DNA of 64,000 nucleotides from Neisseria dentiae (GTDB taxonomy: Bacteria > Pseudomonadota > Gammaproteobacteria > Burkholderiales > Neisseriaceae). Positions 16,860-24,357 of the stretch are shown piece by piece. Both the position numbers and the translations under genes were made by a program. The DNA is taken from the NCBI RefSeq assembly GCF_014055005.1, contig NZ_CP059570.1, forward strand, positions 2,356,001 through 2,420,000, read 5' to 3'. The first letter of the stretch is position 1; each line of letters starts with the position of its first letter. Under the pieces are notes generated by a model that was given only the letters and a program-made list of their open reading frames with translations, had not been told where the DNA came from and ran no database searches.

Positions 16860-17357
16860 TCAGACGGCCTCAAAAAACCCTTCCACCCCATATTCTTCCA
16901 ACACCGCCGCCAATTCCGGCAAGCGTGTTTCCGGTTCGGCCGCCATCGGCGGCAGCGGCGGGGCGTGTTCCGGTTCGTGTTGGTTGCGCATCCAGTCGGC
17001 CAGCGCAAACAGGCGCAGCAGCAGCGGTTCGGCCAAATCGGGCGCAACCGCCGATTCGTGCAGCGCTTGGGCGAAACAGGCAATCCATTGGTTGCGCGTC
17101 TGCATGGCAACGGCGAAGGGGAAATGCCGCTGGCGCAGGCGCGGGTGGCCGTGTGCCTGCTCATACAGCGGCGGGCCGCCGAGCCAGCCGCTTAGGAATT
17201 GGAACAGGCGTTCGCGGGCGTAATCGAGCGTTTCGCCGTGTTGCGCGCGCAGTTCGGCGTATTGCGGCTCCAGCTCCATCAAGTCGTAGAAGCGGCCGGT
17301 TAGTGCTTCTATGCCCGCTTCGCCGCCCAATAGGGCATACATCGTTTGCTGTGTCAT
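16860..17357 (-). CDS. Group II truncated haemoglobin
   Basis: A 165-residue haem protein of the trHbO type. Visible are Tyr24 at the B10 position (GRFYDLM), the E-helix region GGPPLYEQAHGHPRLRQRHFPF with H78 as the likely proximal haem ligand, and W91 (RNQWIACF), the G8 tryptophan diagnostic of group II. The core ends near residue 125; a roughly 40-residue Pro/Glu-rich tail extends beyond the usual length. Family members bind O2 and NO and are linked to oxidative or nitrosative stress. The gene is bracketed by 65-bp direct repeats and is out of place among cell-wall genes. Confidence 0.9.
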   Translation of the reverse strand: MTQQTMYALLGGEAGIEALTGRFYDLMELEPQYAELRAQHGETLDYARERLFQFLSGWLGGPPLYEQAHGHPRLRQRHFPFAVAMQTRNQWIACFAQALHESAVAPDLAEPLLLRLFALADWMRNQHEPEHAPPLPPMAAEPETRLPELAAVLEEYGVEGFFEAV

Positions 17358-17383
17358 GTTTTCTGTTTTATGTGGTTCCTGAC

Positions 17384-17448
17384 GCCGTCTGAAACTTTAA
17401 TCGGTATCTCTGGGAGATACTCGGGTCAAGCCCGAGTATGACGGCAAT
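17384..17448 (+). repeat. 65-bp direct repeat, right of haemoglobin gene
   Basis: Second copy of the block at 16786-16850, in the same orientation, lying between the haemoglobin start and the mraY stop. Confidence 0.85.
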
Positions 17449-17471
17449 AGGTTATGCTTTTCAGACAGGCA

Positions 17472-18554
17472 TCAGCGGATTTTCAGCGAGCTTAAGCCCA
17501 CCAGCACCAGCACGATGGTGATAATCCAAAACCGCACCACCACCTGCGTTTCTTTCCAGCCTTTTTGTTCGTAGTGGTGGTGGATGGGCGCCATCAGGAA
17601 GATGCGTTTTTTGGTTTTCTTATACCAGCCCACCTGCAACATCACGGAAATGGCCTCCACCACAAACAGGCCGCCCATAATCACCAGCACCAGCTCTTGG
17701 CGCACAATCACCGCCACCGTGCCCAAGGCCGCGCCCAAGGCCAGCGCGCCCACGTCGCCCATAAACACTTGCGCGGGATAGGCGTTGAACCACAAAAAGC
17801 CCAGGCAGGCGCCGCACATGGCGGTGCAGAAAATCACCACTTCGTTGGCGCCGGCCACATGGGGCAGTTGCAGGTATTGGGCGAACTGCGCGTGGCCGCT
17901 GGCGTAGGCGAAAATCGCCAAACCGCCCGCCACCAGCACCACGGGGAAGGCGGCCAGGCCGTCCAAACCGTCGGTGAGGTTGACCGCGTTGGAGGTGCCG
18001 ACGATGGTGAGGTAGGCCAGCACCACAAAGCCGAACACACCCAGCGGCAGGGCCACTTGTTTGAAAAACGGCACGATCAGGATATTGTTGGCCGAGTTCT
18101 GCGCCACATAAAACAGCAGCAGCCCCGCCGCCAGCGCCACGCCCGACTGCCACACCATTTTGAAGCGCGCCGACACGCCGTTGGGGTCTTTATAAACCAC
18201 TTTGCGCCAGTCGTCGTAGAAGCCCAACGCGCCGGTGGCGAGCAGCACCAGCAGCAGAATCCAGATATAGGGGTTGGCCAGATTGCCCCACAGCAGGGTG
18301 GAAACGGTGATGGCGGTGAGAATCAGCGAGCCGCCCATGGTGGGCGTGCCGGTTTTGATCAGGTGGGTTTGCGGCCCGTCGTGGCGCACGGCCTGGCCGA
18401 CTTTCAGCTCGGTGAGCTTGCGTATCGTCCACGGCCCCAACAGCAGCGAAAACGCCAGCGCGGTCAGGGCGGCCATCACGGCGCGGAAGGTGGTGTATTG
18501 GAAAACGTTCAGCGCCGAGAACCAGTCGCTGAAGTGGGCTAACCATAAAAGCAT
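17472..18554 (-). CDS. mraY: Phospho-MurNAc-pentapeptide transferase MraY
   Basis: A 360-residue, roughly 10-TM enzyme that transfers phospho-MurNAc-pentapeptide to undecaprenyl phosphate, making lipid I. Signature segments are KTGTPTMGGSLIL, the metal-binding aspartates in FYDDWRK and NLTDGLDGLA, NAYPAQVFMGDVGALALG, and the histidine-rich loop MAPIHHHYEQKGW. It follows murF by 160 bp; an uptake-sequence hairpin lies in that gap. Confidence 0.97.
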   Translation of the reverse strand: MLLWLAHFSDWFSALNVFQYTTFRAVMAALTALAFSLLLGPWTIRKLTELKVGQAVRHDGPQTHLIKTGTPTMGGSLILTAITVSTLLWGNLANPYIWILLLVLLATGALGFYDDWRKVVYKDPNGVSARFKMVWQSGVALAAGLLLFYVAQNSANNILIVPFFKQVALPLGVFGFVVLAYLTIVGTSNAVNLTDGLDGLAAFPVVLVAGGLAIFAYASGHAQFAQYLQLPHVAGANEVVIFCTAMCGACLGFLWFNAYPAQVFMGDVGALALGAALGTVAVIVRQELVLVIMGGLFVVEAISVMLQVGWYKKTKKRIFLMAPIHHHYEQKGWKETQVVVRFWIITIVLVLVGLSSLKIR

Positions 18555-18607
18555 GGGGTTTACTTCCTTTTTGTTTGATTTTGGTGTTGTTGTTTATTAT
18601 TGGGCTT

Positions 18608-18638
18608 GAGGCCGTCTGAAACCGTTTCAGACGGCCTC
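18608..18638 (-). terminator. Inverted uptake-sequence hairpin between murF and mraY
   Basis: GAGGCCGTCTGAAAC pairs with its complement. It could attenuate transcription inside the dcw cluster, or serve only as an uptake signal, since there is no strong U-run. Confidence 0.45.
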
Positions 18639-18714
18639 TTTATTAATGCGTCGGTTTTTCCGAATCCGTTATTTTAAAGCAGAACGGCAAACCTTCCGGA
18701 TGCAATATTCCTTT

Positions 18715-20085
18715 TCAGACGGCCTTTTCCAACAGCGCCTCCGCCACTTCTTCCATCTTCATAAAGCGCGAGCCTTTCACCAGCACATTCGCGCCTGGCG
18801 GCAAATCGTGCGCCAACACCTGAATCAGCGGGTCTTTGTCGGCAAACCATAACCCGTTGCCGCCGAAGGCTTCCGCCGCCGAAGCGCTGTAATCGCCGAC
18901 GAAATAAGCGGATTCGATGCCTTTGCTGCGGGCGTAGGCGCCCACTTCGGCGTGCATGGCGGCCGATTCGTCTTCGCCCAATTCGCCGATGTCGCCCATC
19001 ACGAACACGCGCGGGGCGGGCAGTTGGGCGAGTACATCGAGCGCGGCTTTCATGCTGTCGGGGTTGGCGTTATAGGTGTCGTCCAACACGGTGGCGCCTT
19101 TGATGCCGCGTTTCACGTTCAGACGGCCTTTGATATTGGCGAATTCAGATAGGCCGTCTGAAACCTCTTGCAGGCTCAAACCGGCGGCCAGCGCCAGCGC
19201 GGCGGCGGCGGCGGCATTGGCCACGTTGTGTTTGCCCGGCACCGGCAGCTTAACGGCGGCGCGCGCGTTGCCGCACACCAAATCGAATTCGCACGACAGC
19301 GGCTTCAACACGATGTTTTCGGCATGGATATCGCCGCTTTGCGCGCCGAAAGTCTGCTGTTTCAAGCCTTGTGCGGCCGTCTGAAACACAGCTGCATGGG
19401 CATCTTCGGCCGGCACCAGCGCCAAGCCGTTTTCAGACAGGCCTTGGTAAATCTCGCTTTTGGCTTTGGCAATATCGCCCACGCCGTCGAAACCGCAGCC
19501 GACGTGCGCGCGCAGGGCGTTGTTGACCAGCGCCACGTCGGGTCGGGCAATCCGCGTGAGCGCGGCCAGCTCGCCGAAGTGGTTCATGCCCATTTCGATC
19601 ACGGCATAACGGTGCGCGGGCGTGAGCTTGAGCAGAGTGAGCGGCAGGCCGATATGGTTGTTGAAATTGCCCGCCGTCGCCAGCACGGCATCTTCGCCGA
19701 AGCGGTGGCGCAGTATCCCCGCCAGCATTTCTTTCACGGTGGTTTTGCCGCTGGAACCGGTGATGCCGAACACAAACGGGTTGGTTTCGTTGCGCCAGGC
19801 CGCGGCCAGCGTTTGCAGCGCGGCCAGCGTGTCGTCTACTTTCAACGCGCCGGGAAGCGCGGCGCAATCTTCACGCGACACCACAACCGCCGCCGCGCCT
19901 TTGGCCAGCACGTCCGCCGCAAAATCATGCGCGTCGAAACGCTCGCCGGCCAAGGCGAAAAACACGTCGCCGCTGCGGATATCGCGGCTGTCGGTTACGA
20001 TACGCTTGACTTCGGCATCACCGTTTTCAGACGGCAGCGGCAGGTTGAGGGCTTGGCGGATAAAATTCAGGGTTAGGGGGTTCAT
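18715..20085 (-). CDS. murF: UDP-MurNAc-tripeptide--D-alanyl-D-alanine ligase MurF
   Basis: A 456-residue Mur ligase that adds the D-Ala-D-Ala made by Ddl. Visible are the ATP loop GSSGKTTVKEML (about 109), the central EMGMNHFGELAALTRIARPDVALVNN, and LDDTYNANPDSMKAAL in the C-terminal part, all typical of MurF. It is separated from murE by three genes not involved in precursor synthesis. Several uptake sequences are embedded in frame. Confidence 0.97.
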   Translation of the reverse strand: MNPLTLNFIRQALNLPLPSENGDAEVKRIVTDSRDIRSGDVFFALAGERFDAHDFAADVLAKGAAAVVVSREDCAALPGALKVDDTLAALQTLAAAWRNETNPFVFGITGSSGKTTVKEMLAGILRHRFGEDAVLATAGNFNNHIGLPLTLLKLTPAHRYAVIEMGMNHFGELAALTRIARPDVALVNNALRAHVGCGFDGVGDIAKAKSEIYQGLSENGLALVPAEDAHAAVFQTAAQGLKQQTFGAQSGDIHAENIVLKPLSCEFDLVCGNARAAVKLPVPGKHNVANAAAAAALALAAGLSLQEVSDGLSEFANIKGRLNVKRGIKGATVLDDTYNANPDSMKAALDVLAQLPAPRVFVMGDIGELGEDESAAMHAEVGAYARSKGIESAYFVGDYSASAAEAFGGNGLWFADKDPLIQVLAHDLPPGANVLVKGSRFMKMEEVAEALLEKAV

Positions 20086-20229
20086 TTTCGTGTTCTGTTT
20101 TCTTTTTCGGACAATTAAACGTTTTTTTCTCTACTTTGATATTTTTTCATTGATTGATGAAGTATTTTTGCGTACCATACGAACTGACATGACCGTCGCC
20201 TCTGCACAATTTTGTGTACGCGGCGGTTT

Positions 20230-21177
20230 TTATTTTTGCCATAAGTGCCATTCCTTATAGTTTTCAATCAAGCCGAATCTGTTCAAACTGATATTTCTGC
20301 TCGGAACGTTTCCGGGAAACTCCTCCAACAGTCTGTCAAATCTATCTGCCCATAGAGAACCGGGGCATAGCACTTTCAGCATCGATTGCATAATGCAGAA
20401 ATAAAAAAACGGGCGTTTACTGTCGACACGTTTCCAATAGCCATCCTTTGTAATCGGTGCGGAAGAACGATGAATATTGATGTTCCATAGGCGGTCATGA
20501 TGTGCCGCAATATTTCGTATATCGTTCAGACTGTCTAACCATTGTGCAAAAATATCCCCGTTTACCGCACCATATTTTTGCGCTATTTGATTTTTATCCT
20601 GATATTTCATACCCCCGTAAAGCCAAGACATGGTACCGAAATCCCACAAACAGCCGGCAGCCCAAATCGGCAAGCAACCATACTTTTGCATATTATGAAT
20701 AACCAACGGATTATTCTTTTTCTCCGCCCGCTTTTCCAATTCGGCAAAACGCTCCAGCCACATTTCATGCTCTGTTTTATCGGTTGATTTATTCTTTTTC
20801 TTCGTAAAATTTCCATGCAGGCAATCAGGATTTTTATGCGCCATAGGATCGTATTTACCCAAGGTATGCACAATATCTACCCGCACAGCCATTTCAATAC
20901 GCTCAAGCGCATCCAAAGCTAAAAAACGCAGTTTTTTATCAAAAAGATATAGCGACAATACGCTCTCAAAATGACTGCTTTCGATAAAATCGTCCAGTAA
21001 TTTTTGGTTTGTTTCATCCCATTGTCGGAAAACATGAAAATAGCCGCTCAAACGATAATACCCGATACGGCGCAGATATTTTTCCGCACGCTCCCTATCG
21101 TCAATTCGCAACCCCCTGCTTTCCAGCAATGCGACTTGGTCGGCAAAATCCCGCCACGGTTTTATCGGTTCATACAT
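20230..21177 (-). CDS. Abi family (Abi_2/AbiD-AbiF-like) abortive-infection protein
   Basis: A 315-residue protein with the Abi_2 hallmarks: an N-terminal YLRRIGYYRLSGYFHVF (34-50), LERIEMAVR (91-99), and C-terminal LNDIRNIAAHHDRLWN (217-232). The last contains the R-x(4)-H-H pattern of HEPN ribonucleases. Relatives provide phage resistance by abortive infection, probably through RNA cleavage. Codon use and base composition are visibly more AT-rich than the flanking mur genes, pointing to lateral acquisition. It sits between murF and the M23 lipoprotein gene in the dcw cluster. No antitoxin-like partner is visible. Confidence 0.85.
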   Translation of the reverse strand: MYEPIKPWRDFADQVALLESRGLRIDDRERAEKYLRRIGYYRLSGYFHVFRQWDETNQKLLDDFIESSHFESVLSLYLFDKKLRFLALDALERIEMAVRVDIVHTLGKYDPMAHKNPDCLHGNFTKKKNKSTDKTEHEMWLERFAELEKRAEKKNNPLVIHNMQKYGCLPIWAAGCLWDFGTMSWLYGGMKYQDKNQIAQKYGAVNGDIFAQWLDSLNDIRNIAAHHDRLWNINIHRSSAPITKDGYWKRVDSKRPFFYFCIMQSMLKVLCPGSLWADRFDRLLEEFPGNVPSRNISLNRFGLIENYKEWHLWQK

Positions 21178-21244
21178 ATTTTCAGACGGCCTTCCGTTAT
21201 ATTGTTTTTATATTTTTTTCAGAAACTTATTATTCCAACCCGAT

Positions 21245-21763
21245 TCATCTCTCCTGATCAATCAACGGATAAGGATTCACCGCGCCGCCGTGGGTGGTAT
21301 AAACGCCGTAGTGCAGGTGCGCCGGTGTTTTTTTGGCGTTGCCGGTTTTGCCCACATAGCCGATAACCTCGCCGGCCTTCACCCTGTCGTATAACTTCGC
21401 GCCGGCGAATTTTTTCAGGTGGGCGTAATAGTGCCATGCGCCGGGGCCTTGTATGCCGATCACTTTGCCGCCCAGTCTGTTTTTGCCGCGTTTGGTAACG
21501 ATGCCGTCGGTGGTGCTGCGAACGGGCGTGCCTTTGTCGGCGAAAATATCCACGCCTTCGTGCCGGCGGCCGCCGCTGCGGGCCGCGCCCCATGTGTCGG
21601 CGAATTTCTGCCCTTTCACGGGGTTAATCAGGCTTTGTTCTGCGGGGGCGGGCTGCGCCCTGAGTTCGGCCAGCTCTTGGTTCGGCCGCGTGGCTTGGCA
21701 GCCCCATAAAAAAACGGAAACGGTGGCAAAGCACACCAGCCGCTTGGCGGGTTTCGATATCAC
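21245..21763 (-). CDS. M23-family peptidoglycan endopeptidase, lipoprotein
   Basis: I choose the GTG at 21763 (172 residues), with AAAGGA upstream. It puts a lipoprotein signal (KRLVCFATVSVFLWGC, Cys22) at the N-terminus. The longer reading from 21838 would begin with an uptake-sequence-encoded, non-signal segment. The C-terminal half is a LytM/M23 domain with zinc ligands in RRHEGVDIF (HxxxD) and HLHYGVY (HxH). Nothing obviously inactivates it, so it probably cleaves peptide cross-links during division or remodelling. It lacks a visible LysM domain, unlike NlpD. Its placement beside cell-wall synthesis genes suits the role. Confidence 0.8.
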   Translation of the reverse strand: MISKPAKRLVCFATVSVFLWGCQATRPNQELAELRAQPAPAEQSLINPVKGQKFADTWGAARSGGRRHEGVDIFADKGTPVRSTTDGIVTKRGKNRLGGKVIGIQGPGAWHYYAHLKKFAGAKLYDRVKAGEVIGYVGKTGNAKKTPAHLHYGVYTTHGGAVNPYPLIDQER

Positions 21764-21906
21764 TGATCGGGTTCCTTTCGTTGGTTTCAGACGGCCTCGG
21801 GTGGCGGCGCGTATCGGTTTTCCTTTCTGTTTGTTCAAGTGAGTTGTGCGTTTGTTTAATTTTCAAACGGCCTGCGGCCGCAGTTTTTATCTTGCATCTT
21901 GTTTGG

Positions 21907-22776
21907 CTAGCTGCCTAACTTGCCGTAATACTGGTAATCGGAAAGGCGGAATACTGCCAGGGTGCGGCCGTTTTTACGATAGGGGTAAAACAACTCGTAT
22001 CTGCCGTTATCCGACACAAAGCGGATTTCATCCGATTGGTTTTGAAACACTTTTTGCAGGTATTCCCGCTCGCGCAAGTCGGCGCGGTGCAGGTAGTCGG
22101 CTTTGCGCAGGGTTTCCTGTTTGCCCTCGGCGGTGCGGTAGGTTACGGCGTCTTCCTGCCTGCCGTTATCTGCAACCGCGGCAGCCGCTGTTTCGGCAGC
22201 TCCTTCTTTCGGGATATTGCTGCCGAAATTCAGATAAACCGGCGTGCCGCCGATGTTGTCGGGCACGATAACGGTTACGCTGTTAAATGCGCTGTCTTGT
22301 TTTTCCAGCAATTCCAAATGGCCGGCGGTGTTGCGTATATAGGGCAGCCCGAAGCGGTAGGCGGTAACGGCTTCGGTTTGCTTCGGGTGGTTTTGTATCA
22401 GCCGCTGCGCCGACTCAATCAAAAGCTGCTGCTTCTGTTGGGCGGTCAGGTAATTGCCGCCGAAGAGCAGCGCGGCCAGCAGCGGGAAAACCAGCAGGCA
22501 GGCGTAGAGCCATTTTTTGCCGCTCTTAACCGACACCTCTTCGCCGCGTTCGGCGATACGGGTCAGGTTCAGCATAATGTTCAGCATCAACGCCCCCGCC
22601 ATCAACGCCACCACGCCCAAAATGCTCAAGCCGAAGATTTCGGTGATGTGTTCGCGGAATACTTTCAACCCGAACACTTGAATCAGGATAAAGGCAAATA
22701 CCCAATACACCAGCAGCACTATCGACACCACACCGATGATGTTGCTGGCTTTCACGAGTTTTTTTGTATCCATCAT
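21907..22776 (-). CDS. Inner-membrane protein of unknown function between murE and murF
   Basis: A 289-residue protein with three membrane segments near the N-terminus (about 15-36, 48-70 and 88-107) and a hydrophilic C-terminal domain of about 180 residues, probably periplasmic, with no motif I recognise. It lies 74 bp downstream of murE, the position occupied in gonococci by dca, a competence-associated inner-membrane gene. I cannot confirm homology, so no symbol is given. Confidence 0.6.
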   Translation of the reverse strand: MMDTKKLVKASNIIGVVSIVLLVYWVFAFILIQVFGLKVFREHITEIFGLSILGVVALMAGALMLNIMLNLTRIAERGEEVSVKSGKKWLYACLLVFPLLAALLFGGNYLTAQQKQQLLIESAQRLIQNHPKQTEAVTAYRFGLPYIRNTAGHLELLEKQDSAFNSVTVIVPDNIGGTPVYLNFGSNIPKEGAAETAAAAVADNGRQEDAVTYRTAEGKQETLRKADYLHRADLREREYLQKVFQNQSDEIRFVSDNGRYELFYPYRKNGRTLAVFRLSDYQYYGKLGS

Positions 22777-22850
22777 GCTTCCTCGGTTTTTCAGACGGCC
22801 TGTTCAAACAACACCCAAAGGCCGACTGAAACAGTGATTGCCACCCGGTT

Positions 22851-24347
22851 TCATCTTTGCGCCAGCGCTTTTTCCGCTTCTTCGAAATCGGAAAAATGAT
22901 GCTTCTCGCCCTGCACGTCCTGATAAGTTTCGTGGCCTTTGCCGGCAATCAGAATGATATCGTCTGCCGCGGCGTGTTTAACCGCATATTCAATAGCGGC
23001 GCGGCGGTCGGCTTCGATGTGTTCGGGGTTAGGCACGGCGGGAAGGATGTCGTCGATAATGGCCTGCGGCTCTTCCATGCGCGGGTTGTCGCTGGTAACC
23101 ACCACTTTGTCGGCGCCCGCAACGGCGGCGGCACCCATCAGCGGGCGTTTGCCTTTGTCGCGGTTGCCGCCGCAGCCGAACACGCACCAAAGGCTCGCGC
23201 CTTGCGGTTTGATTTCCTGCAAGGTGGCGAGCGCTTTTTCGAGGGCGTCCGGCGTGTGGGCGTAATCGACCACCACCAGCGGTTTGCCGGGGTTCATGAT
23301 GCAGTCCATGCGGCCGGTGGCGGGGCGGATGCGGGCGAGTGCGTTTAATACCGGTTGCAGCGGGTAGCCTGCGGCGCACAACACGCCCACGCAGGCGGCG
23401 AGGTTTTGGGCGTTGAAGCAGCCGAGCAGGCGGGTTTGGCATTTGCCCGCGCCCCACGGGGTGTCAAGCATAACCGTCATGCCGCCGGATGTGGCGCTAA
23501 AGCCGGTAATGCGGATGTCGGCATCTTCGGCAAAACCGTAGCGGTAAACGGCCAGGCCGGGGCGTTCGGTTTTCAGACGGCCTGCCAGTTCGGCGCCGTA
23601 TCCGTCGTCGGCATTAATCACGGCGTGTTGCAGGCCCTGCCAGTAAAACAGGCGCGATTTGATTTCGCCGTAGGCTTCCATGCTGCCGTGGTAGTCGAGG
23701 TGGTCGCGGGTGAGGTTGGTGAACACGGCCGTCTGAAAGGGCACGCCGTTAACGCGTGCTTGGTCGAGGCCGTGGCTGGACACTTCCATCGCCACGGCGC
23801 GCGCGCCTTGCTGTTTGAAGCGGTGGAGCAGGGTTTGCACGGAAACGGGGTCGGGCGTGGTGTGGGTGGCTTCTACCAACTCGCCCCAAAAGCCGTTGCC
23901 GACGGTGCCGATAACGGCACAGCTTTTCGGGCGGCCTTCGAGCAGGTCGGCGGCTTGTGCGAGCCATTGGGTTACCGAGGTTTTGCCGTTGGTGCCGGTA
24001 ACGCCCCAAACGGCGGGGCCGTTTGCATGATTGTTTGAAACGTTGCCGTACACTTCGGCGGCCAGTATGCCGGCGCGGTGTTTCAAATCTTTGATGCCTT
24101 GGTTGGGCACGCTCCATTCGGGCTGCCAGGCAAAACTGCCGTCGTCGTCCCAAAACACGAAGGCGGCGCCGTTGGCAATGGCGGCAGGAATGAAGCTGCG
24201 CCCGTCGGTGTATTCGCCCTGGCAGGCGACGAAGATGTCGCCGGGCTGGATTTTCCGGCTGTCCGAATGCAGCAAACGCCCTGCTGCGCTTTCGCACAGC
24301 AGGGGCGGCAGGTCGGTTTCAGCAGGGGGAACTCGTTCGCTGAACAT
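22851..24347 (-). CDS. murE: UDP-MurNAc-dipeptide--meso-diaminopimelate ligase MurE
   Basis: A 498-residue Mur ligase. Visible are the ATP loop GVTGTNGKTSVTQW (about 114), GNGFWGELVEATHTTPDPV (UDP-substrate binding), HGLDQARVNGV, and the C-terminal DNPR motif (VTSDNPRMEEP), which selects meso-diaminopimelate over lysine. It follows ftsI by 10 bp, so the two are co-transcribed. Four uptake sequences lie in or beside it. Confidence 0.97.
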   Translation of the reverse strand: MFSERVPPAETDLPPLLCESAAGRLLHSDSRKIQPGDIFVACQGEYTDGRSFIPAAIANGAAFVFWDDDGSFAWQPEWSVPNQGIKDLKHRAGILAAEVYGNVSNNHANGPAVWGVTGTNGKTSVTQWLAQAADLLEGRPKSCAVIGTVGNGFWGELVEATHTTPDPVSVQTLLHRFKQQGARAVAMEVSSHGLDQARVNGVPFQTAVFTNLTRDHLDYHGSMEAYGEIKSRLFYWQGLQHAVINADDGYGAELAGRLKTERPGLAVYRYGFAEDADIRITGFSATSGGMTVMLDTPWGAGKCQTRLLGCFNAQNLAACVGVLCAAGYPLQPVLNALARIRPATGRMDCIMNPGKPLVVVDYAHTPDALEKALATLQEIKPQGASLWCVFGCGGNRDKGKRPLMGAAAVAGADKVVVTSDNPRMEEPQAIIDDILPAVPNPEHIEADRRAAIEYAVKHAAADDIILIAGKGHETYQDVQGEKHHFSDFEEAEKALAQR

Positions 24348-24357
24348 AAAAAACTCT

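Noticed and set aside
20086..20229. Hairpin and 23-codon frame between murF and the Abi gene
   Set aside because: The T-run is on the wrong strand for a terminator of the Abi gene, and the short frame overlaps the Abi 3' end without a ribosome site.
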